Positions 47,101 to 64,000 of a DNA stretch of 64,000 nt are shown one piece after another. Location of the stretch: contig CM076139.1 of assembly GCA_038025085.1 (NCBI GenBank), positions 21,159,307-21,223,306 on the forward strand, written 5' to 3'. A model generated the notes under the pieces. It saw only the letters and a program-made list of their open reading frames with translations. It made no database searches and was not told the origin of the DNA. Position 1 is the first letter of the stretch, and each line of letters starts with the position of its first letter. A program made the position numbers and the translations under genes. This DNA is from Tetragonia tetragonoides (lineage: Eukaryota > Streptophyta > Magnoliopsida > Caryophyllales > Aizoaceae).

Positions 47101-50100
47101 AATTTCGAGGTATGACTTAATATGTAAGATTAACTTTTAAAAATTTAGAGATGCCTTAAATAGTACTATCAATGACCTTTATTAAAAAAAAAGTGACATA
47201 TTAAAAAGGCTACCTAGTCCATACTATGGAGTATCGACAACTTGTCTTCAAGATTGACTCAAACTCAAGAAAAGAATATATTGCATATCATGAATCAGTA
47301 TTAGCATCAATTTTATAAAAACCTAAAGTGATCAAGGGACAAAGGGAGTATATGACAAGAAGAAAGATGCCACTACCTTCGAGCCAATGCCTCAAGTTCT
47401 GCTTTTTTAGCAGCAGATTGAGGGGGATTTCCTGTGACAGATATCTGTAATCTCTTAGAATCTCCACTCAACAAGACCAATTTGCCAAAGTAATCCTCCT
47501 CCTCTGGCGAGAGGTTTTCTGCTTTTATCTGTTCTTTCAAGATCAGAAGTGGGTTCAAAAACCAATCAAAGAATGTCTCTTTCGGTCTATTCGTGCTACT
47601 TATCTCAGTAAAGTTATCACCTATGCACCAGAAAAATAAACATAAACCAGTAGCTTTCTAAATTCAAAACCAAAATCATGAACACAAACTCCCTAAAAAA
47701 TTTATTAAGAACAGGACCAAAAGCTTGACTTACTCAACAGCAAACCCGAAGAATTAGCTTTTGCAGAACGTATAAGCATCTGTAAGATGCAATAAGCAGG
47801 CAAACCGGTGCATATGACACCATTGTCATCTTTTCCGGATTTGGCATCTTCAATATCTCTCATTGATATTAGCCCTTCAGAGACCAGTATTTCCCCATGG
47901 CGATGGCACTCTTTAAATAAGCCATCTAGTAGCTGCATTTATGAAGGGTGAATTCATATCACATAACATCGAGAGGAATAAATTTCCGAAGTCATCAACA
48001 AAAAGAATAAAAAATTTGTGCAGAAAAATCTGATTGCGAAATAATATACCTCAAGTGGCTTCAAATCAACCATAGGCTTCAGAGATGCATTACGAGAGAG
48101 GGTCTTCTGGAAAGAACTGGGCCTCGAAAATGAAGGTGCACGTGATGGTGTTTGAGATGATGCATCCTTCTTTCGGTAATAAGGTCTGTTCAGAAGAAAG
48201 ACATATATCACCTTTGATCTCAAAATAAATAGACTGCACTAAAGTTGAGGAGATAACCTTGGAAAACAAGTTCCTTCTGGCATGTCAGTGACATCATTGG
48301 CATATTCATCATATATGGCCAGGGCTGCAATAATATAACGAAAACCCATGAAGATAGAGGATTCCTGCACTCAAAAGCATAGATTAACCTTCAAAAAACT
48401 TGAGAGGCATATGACATATTTGCAGAAAACACCAAGTACATTCTAAGCTTGATCAGTTCATCCAATCTATAAAAGTTATGAACAACTTGGAATACAAGTG
48501 AGTATCATGAACATAGGAATGGGCTATTGACTATGCATTGACATACTCGTCTAATTCCAAAGATTAATCCTAGCCACATTATGGAAAAAAGCAACAACTC
48601 AAAGCTTCGTAATTAGATAAATAACAAGCACGATCACAGTTAGAATATAATTGAAATATCAGTGACTTTAAGGGGTTAACCTGATAAGCAACCACCCCTC
48701 CATAAGCACCTAGAATGACACTTGAAACCATAGAGCCTAATACTGCCCCAACAACAGCCAATGGCCAGAGAAGAATAGCAAGACCTGCAAAAGGGACACA
48801 TATTGTATCAAGGAACGGGCCCTCGCGACCTATCAGGTCATGTAGCAGTCGCTTCCACCCCTTAAAGAGCATGTAAGGGCTTTTGAATAAGGCAAGAAGT
48901 GAGATGACTGGCACATCAATCATAACACCAAGTGCACCAGCTATAATTGCTCCAGGTAAATAAAGTATTCTGCAAAACATTGCCAATAAAGGTTAATAAG
49001 CAACAGAATAACCAAGAATCTTTAACAATGTACACCAGTCCTGGCTGTTCTAAATTCTAATTGCCTATACAATAAATTCCTGCAGGTTGTGTGCATACTA
49101 CTCCAAAAACAATACAAAGATTTCCAACCATAATCCATATCACAGAAGAAGCAGACATAAAATGGCATCATCACATCCCATAAAGGACATGCTTTCGTTA
49201 ATGCAAATATTTTTCACATGAAGCAGCCGAAGAAGTGAAAAAAGACACTTCTGCCTGAATTCCTATGATTTTAACGTCAAGGCAGTATACATATATATAC
49301 ACTAACCTAATCTCATAATACTTGGCATCTGGAGGACCACGATTTCTCAGTTCATCCATAACTGAAAAGTACGAGTGGAAACAAACATCTCCAAAATCTC
49401 TAACAACAGTGAAGCAACCCTGAATAGTACTCCAAGTTCCATCCTGCAAGTTTGAATGAAACGGTGTCCCATATTTAAGAGTTTAGAAATTAAGATTAAC
49501 TCGACCAACTCAAAGAGAATGTTTTGCTTCGGCACTTTTTCTCTTTAGTCTTTCAGAAAAGGTTTAGGCAAACAGAATAATGGATTACATACAAGGATAC
49601 AGTGAGAAATTTTATCTGTCTTCTCCTCTCCGACAGCATCAAAAGTAGCAAATACTGGTGAAAGGAAGCCATAGGCTGCACCGGCTACAATACTGGCAAG
49701 TATACCAACCACTGGCCAAAGTATCCATAGAACAAATATGCATGGACACATCACAAGCTTCAAAACAGGTCCTACTTGCTTGGCTCTGCCATTCAGGTGG
49801 TAAATATACTATAAAATAAGTAGCAGTCATTATGATATATGACAAATGGGATATAAAGCACTGAGATCAGATTTCTTATGCTAGAAAGAACCTTAAAACG
49901 CAGAAATATGTCCAAAGGAAGTGTGCTGGCCAAAGGCCCAAGATGATTGCAGAATTCCCCACTGTCATGATTAGGCATACGAAAGGGCAGAATATGATGC
50001 CTGTAAGAAAATCAAACAAGTGGAAAGTTCATGAATCAGCCATAAATATATATTTATATTAAAATCAGTTGTTTCAAAAGTAGTGTTTTTAATTTGCTTT

Positions 50101-52071
50101 TAGCACTTACAAAAAAATAAAGATACAAATAAAAATATTGGTAATAAAAATTAAAAGAAAAAAAAAATCAGAAAAGTAGGGAATGATGAAATTGGCTGAG
50201 CAGGTCAGTGCCAATTTCCGGCTCTCATTAATGAGCCAAGTAGTTAGGTTTGGGAATATTCTTGGGCTCTTTTCGTTCGGCTAATGAAAGTAGTCAGCAA
50301 GACATCTTGTTAGGCAAATGATAAAAAGGAATATCACGCCGCAGCCCAGGAACTTTCAGTGCTTTCAGTGATGAGCTTCTGAGCCAAACAAATCTGAAGA
50401 GAGACCTGCTGGCTGGGGATCAACAAATGAAAAAACAGCAGCAGCATTTCCAGGGAGCAATAAATGTCCAGCACTCAGCAGGTTAACCAAACAAGACCAT
50501 GAGATCAGGAAGATAGGACGGCACTAATTCGACCTGAACTCGAAGTTATATTATAAGGAGCAGCTCAGCATTTTCATGATCTGTTCAGCTTGGAGGAGAG
50601 CATTTCAACTGAAAAGAGAGGGGAGAGAGAAAGCTGACTAGGGAAGAGGGGGGGTGTTCCCTTCCGCGATACTGGATAGTCCTGCTCGCTCCCTACAGTA
50701 GCACATCAGCAGCACCATGAAAAACCAGCAAGCGGCACTAATTTCATTCCCTTCTTTCTTTCATTATATTGGTTTTTCTTTTCACTTTTCTTCTTTTGGC
50801 AGTAGCATAGAACAGTAGAATAGAATGAGCAAGCAGATGGCAATAGGCTTAGCTCTATGGCTTCTCTTTTCATTTCTGTTTTGGTTAGCTTTGCTTTGTT
50901 CATGTTTTCTAATTTGTTGACGGCAGTTGCAGTCTTGCAGAGAAATCACCCTTTACAATTGTTACACACTTGAAACTCCTGGAATTTATGTCAAGATTAT
51001 CTTACTAAAGCTCTTATAATTCCTGTGCATTTTAAGTAATCAATTTTCTATTTTGGGATTTAACCTGAACAAAACATTTGGGGTTTTCTAAGTTCAATGG
51101 ACTTCAACAAGATTAACCTCTAAATTTCCTTTCCTTTCTTAACACTTACTAGTTTAGAAGTATGTTAATTTACTCCACTCCCTATCATTCATTCCTAACT
51201 TGAAATCCTTAAACTAGATATTTGTCACTTTCTTTGAGAATATAAGCAAATGTAGTCAATTAATTCAGTATAGTTGAATCAGCCAATTAATCTAGACTGT
51301 TATTATTGAACATTTTAATTCGGTACATAGTTGGTTGCCTAATTTCATATACCATCCTCTTGGATTGACCCTCAAGTCACTATTTTTATCATAAATGCGT
51401 GTCTCATTTTTCACCACTGTGAACCTCCATGAAAACTTGTCAATCAAAACTGATACTTTAGAAAACATTGAAGCACTTCAGCCCAGTCCTAAGATGTCTA
51501 CTAATCAAAAATGGGCAAATTCCATAATTGTTGATCATTAAATTAAGTGTCACATTTCATAGATTTCAAGTCCAATCAAATTACCCAATTCCATAATGCA
51601 AAACAAACCCAAATTAAAAACTAGTTTCAATCAAAAGTGGGCAAATTCCATAATTCTTGATCATTAAATTACGTGTCATTACATAGCTAGGTTTCAAGTC
51701 CAATAATCAAATTACCCAATACCAAATACCATAATGCAATACAAACCCAATTCAAAAACTAGTTTCAATCTGCTTACTATGCAACATATGATATGTACAG
51801 ATGACAACAACAATAACAAATAAAAATAAAAAAAAAAGATAATGGCAGTGATTTACTCACTCATGGAAAAGATTAACAAACTATGAAACAAACAAACAAA
51901 CAAACAAACAAACAAACACAAAAAATACCCAATTTATAATTGCTGATTTTCAAGAGAAAAGGAAGGAAAAATTTTACCTTTAATGGTGCCAAGAAGAAGA
52001 AGACCAATGAAATAAGGCAGAAAACGAATAAACTGCCATAAAGAAGCCCAAACTCCTGTTGGAGGCTCCAT
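44183..52071 (-). CDS. Multi-pass membrane protein, At3g27390-like (10 exons, 588 aa)
   Basis: Exons, in coding order: 52071-51978, 50000-49892, 49785-49593, 49443-49307, 48969-48681, 48364-48258, 48185-48050, 47932-47734, 47620-47377, 44441-44183. All introns are GT/AG, phases agree, and the coding sum is 1,767 bp, the size I recall for the Arabidopsis protein named 'uncharacterized membrane protein At3g27390'. The start MEPPTGVWASLWQFIRFLPY is the family start. Hydrophobic segments lie at about residues 15-30, 33-55 (IIFCPFVCLIMTVGNSAIIL), 75-105 (FVLWILWPVVGILASIVAGA), 180-205 and 235-275 (FAGLAILLWPLAVVGAVLGS). Between them is the conserved DGTWSTIQGCFTVVRDFGDV. The C-terminal half (from 310) is soluble and Ser-rich and ends basic (ERSFKRKKSD). 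The biochemical role is unknown. Intron 9 (2,935 bp) contains a Mutator-like element, and the last two exons lie in tandem unit 3. Confidence 0.93.
45750..45781 (+). repeat. G-rich tract in intron 9 (unit 3)
   Basis: Three or four long G-runs separated by single C or T. It lies in the last intron of the expressed copy; on the transcribed RNA it would be a C-run. Confidence 0.7.
45825..46837. mobile_element. Mutator-like element in intron 9 (unit 3)
   Basis: 1,013 bp copy of the element at 32110, with both long inverted repeats (GGGAAAATCCTATTGGTGCC at each end) and flanking T-runs. Since all three units share it, it inserted before the tandem duplication. Confidence 0.78.
51503..51766. repeat. 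Tandem duplication, period about 126 bp
   Basis: AATCAAAAATGGGCAAATTC (51503) recurs as AATCAAAAGTGGGCAAATTC (51629). Each is followed by CATAATT.TTGATCATTAAATT and ends AAAACTAGTTTCAATC. The second copy has small insertions. Confidence 0.9.
51886..51918. repeat. (AAAC)n microsatellite
   Basis: About eight tandem AAAC units in intron 1, close to the exon 1 donor. Confidence 0.95.
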
Positions 52072-52504
52072 TTCTTAAATTCTCTTTTTATTTTCTCTCT
52101 CTTTCAACAATTAGCACAGATCTTGCAAGAGAATTTCCATTTTAGTGCCACTGGTTTGGTTGGTAATGGTTATACTGTTGGGGTTGTGTTGGTGGGTTTT
52201 TATGAAGATAGCGGTTGGACAACTGCTACTAAGGTGCTAGAAGAGAGAGAAAACCGAAGATAAGAAAGAACAGTTAAGTGACAAAATACCAAAACAAGAA
52301 CATACTCACTCATGTGAAGAAAGGAATATTTACTGATAATAATAATCAATCAAAAGCAAAAACTAAAGCATAGATTCGCCACATAATTGGAGTCCACGTC
52401 AGCGTGTATTATTTACACTGACTTGAACAAAAAAAGAAAAAGAAAAAAAAAGAAGTGTTTTATAAGAAGAGTGAGGATGTGGAACTAAATTAATGGAACA
52501 CTTA
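52072..52504 (-). promoter_or_regulatory. 5' UTR and promoter side of the membrane-protein gene
   Basis: Upstream of the ATG on the minus strand are a pyrimidine/AG-rich leader (52075-52130) and a TATA-like CATAAAAAC at about 52199-52207. Further out is ACGTCA within CCACGTCAGCGTG (about 52393-52405), a bZIP-type core. None is proven; only position supports them. A Harbinger-type MITE closes the region at 52505. Confidence 0.35.
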
Positions 52505-53725
52505 GAGCATCTCCAATGCTACAAAACTATAGAGAGGTTTTTTTTTATTCTCCCAAAAATCCATTTATATAAAGCTTTTGGACACTATGCCACAAACTTC
52601 TAATAGATTTACGAAGTTGCTTAACGTAAATCACAATTTGCTTAACGTAAATCTTTTTTACACAAAATATCCCAAATTACCCTTTTTATTTGTAAAGGAG
52701 CATCCCCTTATTCTTTCTTTTTCTCTCTCTTTCATCCTTCTCTAGTCAATCAATATGGATGAATCTTTCAATCAAGATAATATATTTGATCAAATTAATA
52801 ATGATATTGAGGTAATCTTTCGATCAAGACAAATTTTTCGGTTAGGCGGTGGTGGGATGTTTATAACTTTTTATTGAATTATTTTACACAAAATACTTAA
52901 ATATTAATAATAAAAAAATAAAACCCAGATCTGTTTGAAGATGGAGAAGAGAAGAGAAGAAGGGTTTGAAGATGGCTTCTAATTCTTTATCAATATCAGT
53001 GTCTGGGTTATCAATGTTGTTGGTGTTGTTGTGATTGTTTGTATTGATGAAGAATTGGGTTTCTATGCCAAATTCTTGGCCTGGGCTGTGAAACAAGAAT
53101 TTCGGGCCACCCCCAACACCACCCCCCTCCCTCACCGTCGCCTGACCACCCGCCCAATCTGACCCCGGCCGCCTCCACCTGACCGCAAATGCACCCTCTC
53201 ACCCACCCAGACGAACCCGACGAACCCCAAATCTGACCATCCCCGCGCTCCCGACGAACCCCAAATCTGACCATCCCCGCGCTCCCGACGAACCCCAAAT
53301 CTGACCACCCCCACGCTCCCGACGAACCCCAAATCTGACCACCCCCACGCTCCCAACGAACCCCAAGGCCCACCCGACGAACTGAAGGTGCAGATGACGA
53401 TGTTATGATGATCGATGATGATGATGTTTAATAGCACCCAGAAAAAAAAAACAATGCAGAGGGAGAGAGAGTGAAAATTGATTGAGAGAAAAGGAAGGAA
53501 GAGAGAGAAAGGGCTGAAAATTACTTAGGGGTATTGTGGGAAGTGGGGATTTACGTTTAGTAATTTGCGATTTACATATAGCAATTGTTTATGCCACATC
53601 ATAACCCAAAAACCAGGTTTTTGTGTAAAAGTTGGGTTTTTAGGTTTATCACTATGAAAATTAGGTATTTTTAAGAGGTTTTTCTCCCCACAAACTTCCA
53701 TGCAAACCTTGCATTAGAGATACTC
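52505..53725. mobile_element. Harbinger/Tourist-type non-autonomous element with TTA TSD
   Basis: The left end GAGCATCTCCAATGC and the right end reversed (GAGTATCTCTAATGC) are inverted repeats. TTA flanks both sides (52502-52504, 53726-53728), the PIF/Harbinger target. 1,221 bp, no transposase. Short words recur near both ends (ACGTAAATC.., TTTACGTTTAG). It carries a GC-rich core with a 34-bp tandem repeat. Confidence 0.8.
53219..53367. repeat. 34-bp tandem repeat, 4.4 copies
   Basis: Units at 53219, 53253, 53287 and 53321, each starting GACGAACCCCAAATCTGACC; a partial fifth starts at 53355. The first two end CCCGCGCTCCC, the next two CCCACGCTCCC, so duplication probably happened in pairs. 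The GC-rich block is unlike its AT-rich host element. Confidence 0.95.
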
Positions 53726-53927
53726 TTACCTATTTTAATGTCTAGGAAGTGTTTTTATAAGAAGAGAAATGAAAACATGGCTCATTTTCTTTCATGTAAA
53801 CACGCTTTAAACACGTGCAATTAAGTGGAAAATGTTATGCAACGAGTAAAGAAAAAGTAAAAATTGATATGTGACGAGTAAAATAAAAATAAATTAAAAA
53901 TAATTTATATTTTGGATTGGTTGGGAG

Positions 53928-54462
53928 TAGAGCTGATCATGGATCGAACAACACCAATTCTCTCAGCCCGCAATTTGGACGGGTATGGATAAGGTTTTTG
54001 AATTACTTTTTTTTTAATGGGCGGGCTTAGCCTGACCTGTTTAAATAAATGGGCGGACAAGGACATCAAAGAATGGCCCATGGAAGGGCCCACCCGCCCC
54101 GTTTATTATATTTTACTTAAAAATTTGTGAGTTTTGTTGTTTGTTTGTGTATTGTTAAGACTTATTTTAGGTGAAAAAAATATCAACATCATGATTGTGT
54201 GCAGTATGCTTGATTTGGAGTTAAGTTGCATATTAATAGTAAAATTGATTATAAACCGAAAAAAACTTCTAAAATTTAATTGAAAATAATTTTAAATTTT
54301 TTTTTAACCCACCTGCAAGCCCCACCTGATAGTAAGGCGGGCCATGACCACAATTTTGAGTCCTGATGGGCGGATAAAGAAAACAATTTTAGGCCAATTG
54401 GACAATTCTTTCATCAAAAATCCGACTCGTGTCCAGCATGAACCCGTAAATGATCACCTCTA
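53928..54462. mobile_element. hAT-like MITE
   Basis: The left end TAGAGCTGATCATGGATCG and the right end reversed TAGAGGTGATCATTTACGGG are inverted repeats of the TAGRGGTG type common in plant hAT MITEs. GGGCGGGCTT and GGCGGGCC words lie inward on both sides. The flanking octamers (GTTGGGAG, GCTAGGAA) agree at only 5 of 8 bases, so the TSD is decayed. Confidence 0.55.
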
Positions 54463-55696
54463 GCTAGGAACATAGCAAATGAAGTAAATTTAGCTTTAGT
54501 CAATATAATCATTTAAACAAAGTTTGCAGATGTATATATACACATTATCTGATAATTTTTTTTTCATTGAGTCTAATATGTGGATAATATTGAACACGAG
54601 AGTCCGAACATGACGTAGCGACTCTAGCGAAGGGTGCATCGGTTGCCATTCACTTGCACTCTCTTTTTTGACGAGCAAAAAAAAAAAAAAAAAAAAAAAA
54701 GAAGTGCCAACTCATTATTATTTTTTTTTTCCAGCCCCAACAAAAAGAATACATTAACACATTCACATTCAGTCACTTTCCTTTGATGTCGAAACAATTC
54801 TGGTGATTGACAGCATAATCTTTGCAGAAAACTTGAGTGTCACCAGTCCCAAACTCTGAAGACGTCTTCAGAGAGTTCAAATCACAACCACAAGAAAGCA
54901 TTCACGCAACCACAAGAAAGTGACTCCCAAAACTTTCAGATGAAAAAAATGTTTTCCACTGTTTTCCGTTGCTATGCTCTTCGCAGTGGAAATATATTTT
55001 CGCTCTGTTTATTGCTTGAGGGCTTTTGCAAGGGCAGATAAATGGAGTTTGATTTTGGTTCTTGAAATGTCTGAAGTTGCTCGGTCACAGAGTTGGCCTC
55101 TTCGTTATTTTGTTTGTAGCTGCTGTACTTAAAGAGACTATTACCAGATCAGCAAATATAAATGATACCTTTGATGAAAGTCCTTAAATCACGAGTAAGT
55201 CTTGTGTGAGACCGAATTCACAGGAAAACGAGGTCGCTTATTATAAGCGGTAACCCTCGTTTCACTGAAAAGTAACCCTCGTTTCACTGAAAAGTAACCC
55301 TCGTCTCACCAAAATTACGGAATGACCAAAGTTTTTGTGTTAAAGAACGACAAAGAACTGTTTAGGCGATAGGATGAAAGTTGAAACATGATTTTGTACT
55401 TGCCTCCAGAAACAAAGGCCAGCAGATTCTTTACACGAACTTATATCCACCATAGAATGAAGCTCTATTACTCACAGATCCTGGATTGGACATAAACAGT
55501 TAAACACAAGTATTTGTGACAAGTAACAACTTGAAACACAAATCTCTACCGCATTTGAGAAAGTAGCTTAGCTTTACATTTTAGACTATAGAGGAGTTGC
55601 AACACTGCCAAAATATACTAACACAACACAACCATTCAGTAACTTCGTGTCTCCAGAGTAAAGGCCTGAAAGCATCTGGAAATCCAGAAGAGTGCT
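54463..55696. other. Intergenic region between the two genes
   Basis: Holds a 24-A run at about 54678-54701, a T-run at 54720-54731 and the 22-bp repeat at 55251. The 3' UTR of the dehydroascorbate reductase gene must occupy the right part. No other gene seen. Confidence 0.5.
55251..55311. repeat. 22-bp tandem repeat, 2.8 copies
   Basis: TAACCCTCGTTTCACTGAAA(AG) at 55251-55272 and 55273-55294, and a partial copy to 55311. It lies beside TGTGTGAGACCG (55203), a motif that recurs with GTAACCC at 62,235-62,345, suggesting two members of one small element family. Confidence 0.85.
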
Positions 55697-61160
<5,464 letters not shown>

Positions 61161-61773
61161 CTGCAAGAAGAATATACTTAGTGTGAGACATACAGGATGA
61201 ACATGTAAAATTTGGCGGCAGAAACAGATCGTACAATAAAAACAAAGAAACATGAAACACTAAACCCTCTGTCGTATAAATGCAACTAAAGGAAGAGTAG
61301 TGCAAGCAATTTAAGCACAGCATTGTGTGTAGGCCCAAAGCCACTAATCAGCAACTGGCATCTGGAAATTAGGGCACTTAAACATAGGTGCAAGCATTCA
61401 GATCAACCCAAGAAGTTTATGACATTGATGATCACTAATTTGCATGGAAACAAAACGACACAAAAGGGAAATGTGGAAATGGTAATGTCCAAGAATATTT
61501 GTGCGTAAAGTTCACAAAACACTATAAGTATAAATAATTAATAGGTTTTATTCATTTTGTATTGAACTATATAATAGGAAATCTTTTTTGTGAGAGACTC
61601 TGAAAACGACTTATAAAAGTTATAATGACCTTTTTACCCTTATGTTTTTGACTTCTGAATTCTGGATTTTGTATTTTTTATTAGTCTTTACTTAAATGAT
61701 AAGACTTCTTCGTCCCACAAAAATAACCCAAATCCAGAGTTCTCCAAAATTGAAAAAAATGTCTAGAGAAGAG

Positions 61774-62242
61774 AAATGGAGGCTTTGGCATTTAAGAAGC
61801 TCTTGGATGGAACAGGACCTTGGTGCTCAAATGGGTGAGTAAACTGCATGTTCAACATGATTCTCTATGGACCGGCTGGATACTAAAATATTATCTCAAG
61901 CAGAGAAGCATTTGGGAAAGTTGAAAGCTGGCAGAGAACTCTACAGTTTCGAGATCTCTTTATCCGAAAAGCAGGTGACACTACTCAAGCTCAACAATAG
62001 CTCTCTGACTGGAAAAGGGGGGATAAACTCTGCATGAACAAAGTCGACTCAGCAGCTTTCCCAAAAGACAAGGTTACTACTTGTATGGAAGTGAATAATG
62101 CCCTTCCTACTATCGACAATCTCCGCAAGAGAAAAACTCCCCTGTGCGAAGATGATAATGAATCCTGCAACCATCTGTTTTCTCATGTGCATTCAGCAAA
62201 CAAGTTTGGCAGAATATTCTCACTAGAGCAATTCTCGTGTGA
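61774..62242 (+). mobile_element. L1 LINE fragment (RT C-terminus and zf-RVT), plus strand
   Basis: A broken frame gives DSLWTGWILKYYLKQRSIWE (about 61,870-61,930). 62034-62242 then reads VNNALPTIDNLRKRKTPLCE and ESCNHLFSHVHSANKFGRIF, the zf-RVT pattern (C, NHLF.H) with the second Cys area degraded. No tail or TSD. Lies in the intron upstream of the visible DHAR exons. Confidence 0.65.
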
Positions 62243-63049
62243 GACCAACTCACCTAACTAAAAACGGTGACACTATTTAGAAAAATGTAGGGGTCACTAC
62301 TTAGCCGTAACCCTTTGTTCTACTAAAATTTGACCCTTGTCTTACCAAAAGTTACGATAAGTCTGCTTAAACAAGTTTTTGTGTTCACTAAGATTGGCCT
62401 TGGGAGAAGAAGCAGCAGCCTTAATCATGAGCTGCGTTGGTTCCAAAGACATAACAGAGGCAAGCAATAGGAGAAAAGAAGGAGACACCACACACAGGTT
62501 GCAGCTGTATATGAACCATGGCTTGAAAGAAATGCCAGAATTTTCATAGGCCAGAAGAGATCCATTCAGCGTATCCAGCTTCTCCAATACTGTCTCAGTG
62601 TGCACATGCTGATGGTTCAAGACAAAATCTTGGATGATGGTACTAAGACTGATAAACTGCTTGTGTTAATGAAAACTGGGAACTGCTGTATTTTCTTTGG
62701 CAGTCTTTCACCCAAAAAATAATTGTCATAAATGGTAATTTGTACAAAAAGAAAATTATAAGGTAGTTCTCTGCTAAAAGACCCTCATAAAAGGTACTCC
62801 ACGGCGATTTTTCCTAATTATAAGGTATACATTCGAGATGGTGGCATGTTCACTACGTCTGATTTCAAGAAAGTGACACTTCAACTAACACAAGAATCCT
62901 TGGTAATAAGAGAAGATGATCACGACACTGTAGAAGTCCAATGGAATTGAAAAGCCAAATATGAACTTTGGTAATGAAAGAAGGATTCACCTTGTTTCTT
63001 GGAGTTTGTGGAGAATCAGTGTTACTGAGACAGGCAACGTGACATACAT
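62243..63049. other. Intron sequence upstream of the visible DHAR exons
   Basis: TGTGAGACC and GTAACCC motifs at 62,235-62,345 resemble 55,200-55,310. The minus frame 62620-62342 (MNHQHVHTETVLEKLDTLNG start) has no recognised family. The remainder is non-coding. Confidence 0.3.
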
Positions 63050-63760
63050 TTCTTTTTCTTTCTTAAAGAAAGAATTTTATATATGAATTTATAATATAGA
63101 GTAGTGAGGACAAGGTGTCCTCTACAAAGCCATTAAGTACATGTTAGAAATAGTATAACTAAGAAATGCCTCAGGTGCCCAGCTCAAAGAAGCTAAAATG
63201 CAATTCTCTCCCAAAGCAAATCCGGCGTCATAAAGGTGCCTTGCATTGCTCTCCAACCACACACACCACAGCCAAGCCAATAAGGCACACCTCCATAGCA
63301 TCTCGTTTTCTGCTTCCCCCTTCCAACCCTACAGAACCCATCTGCAAGAATTCCAAGACAGTAAGCAGAGTCACCAAACTTCCCCACACAATCCAAACAG
63401 CGTGGCCCAAAGGTATCAAGCCACCTGACAGTGCAAAACAAATGCGACGCTGTCTCATTACTAGCTCGACAAAGCACACAAATTTCAAGAGAAATAGCAA
63501 CCCTAGCCTTCTCTGTTAACGCAAATATCATTTGAATCAAACATCCCCAGCTCCAGAACCCATACAAAAGCCCGCTCCTTACAAGGTACTTCTCTGTCCA
63601 AAGAATATCACAATGTAAAACTGGGGGGTACTGCGAAGGGGTTCCCAAACAATGGAGAAACGACATACAAGAGGGAAATATGACCTTCATGATGTTCCCA
63701 AGCAACACAGATTAGCACCTATTCTCCAGCACTAGCTTAGAAACCGTATCGACATATATA
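63050..63760 (-). mobile_element. L1 LINE 3' part (zf-RVT), minus strand
   Basis: The frame 63708-63193 holds VLHCDILWTEKYLVRSGLLY, then LEICVLCRASNETASHLFCT (zf-RVT: C-x2-C, H-LF-C) and GLEGG-like residues in a second frame (63500-63228). The 3' side is a T-rich stretch at 63052-63070. Truncated 5'. Confidence 0.75.
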
Positions 63761-64000
63761 TAGTCTGCTCAGCATATGTACGATTGTACTGTTTCAGAAA
63801 TGAAAAAAGACAGCTGATACCCCAAGGAGAAGGAAAATGCAAGTTCATGACAACCATGTCCACTACAAAGGCTCACATCATTCAACCCATTTCTCCATCA
63901 TGTTATTTCATGTTGTTAGTCCTAATAAGGGTGTTGTGACTTGTGAATGCTTGACAAGCATATATCAAATTGATGCTTATGTAGATATAATCTTTTTCAG
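63761..64000. other. Right edge of window
   Basis: Non-coding; the missing DHAR 5' exons are not present here. Confidence 0.4.

Larger units (their letters stand above)
50001..51977 (-). other. Intron 1 of the membrane-protein gene
   Basis: 1,977-bp intron. Contains an unclassified higher-GC block (about 50,180-50,720), a 126-bp tandem duplication (51503-51766) and an (AAAC)n run (51886-51918). No gene on either strand; the minus frame at 50903-50706 has no motif. Confidence 0.7.

Noticed and set aside
53011..53437. Long Gly/Trp-rich minus-strand open frames in several phases
   Set aside because: They are produced by the 34-bp GC-rich tandem repeat, which is not a multiple of three, so each frame reads a similar low-complexity string. 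No start context or family.
63166..63519. 117-aa plus-strand frame with many Pro and Lys
   Set aside because: It is the antisense shadow of the LINE zf-RVT frame on the minus strand.

Overview
This is a nuclear window from a flowering plant, most likely a eudicot. The evidence is intron-split genes with GT/AG borders, AT-rich spacers and several plant-specific repeat families: a Cassandra element carrying a 5S-like sequence, LTR elements primed by tRNA-Asp, CACTA, Harbinger, hAT, Mutator-like and Helitron ends, and L1- and RTE-type LINEs. Only two conventional genes can be supported, both on the minus strand at the right. Everything left of about 44 kb is transposable elements, many nested or recombined. 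The species cannot be named from the sequence.

Layout. 1-7 kb: a decayed PIF/Harbinger element (Myb/SANT ORF plus DDE transposase) split by a 2,574-bp hAT element with an 8-bp duplication; the hAT carries a 5'-truncated L1 LINE and a small inverted-repeat element. A Helitron 3' end and a gypsy-like LTR edge lie on its left. 7.9-9.9 kb: a complete non-autonomous CACTA element (TSD AAT). 10-13.7 kb: LTR and LINE pieces, a probable long gypsy LTR, and a Cassandra LTR. 14.07-24.55 kb: two copies of a non-autonomous LTR retroelement in tandem, LTR-internal-LTR-internal-LTR, the first holding a 420-bp LINE with 17-bp TSDs. 24.9-25.5 kb: a 368-bp near-perfect palindrome fused to a second Cassandra 5S segment. 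25.9-30.1 kb: a LINE ORF1 (RRM plus DUF4283-like) split by a 1.8-kb solo LTR.

27.66-47.71 kb is the most striking region. A unit of 6.3-7.0 kb is present three times head to tail. Each unit holds part of the solo LTR, the RRM half of the LINE, the last two coding exons of the neighbouring membrane-protein gene, and a Mutator-like element in the intron between those exons. The units differ by private deletions, a coding frameshift and microsatellite length. The intact gene (ten exons, 44183-52071, 588 aa, similar to Arabidopsis At3g27390) uses the unit nearest its 5' end; the other two pairs of terminal exons are orphaned downstream.

52-64 kb: the gene's promoter side, a 1.2-kb Harbinger-type non-autonomous element with a 34-bp internal tandem repeat, an hAT-like MITE, then the last three exons of a dehydroascorbate reductase gene (55697-61160) whose 5' part lies past the right edge. 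Its 4.9-kb intron contains two RTE LINE insertions with clear target duplications, an L1 3' end and a 68-bp piece of mitochondrial nad5. The upstream intron carries two more L1 fragments.

All calls come from reading the sequence and translating by hand; no database search was run.
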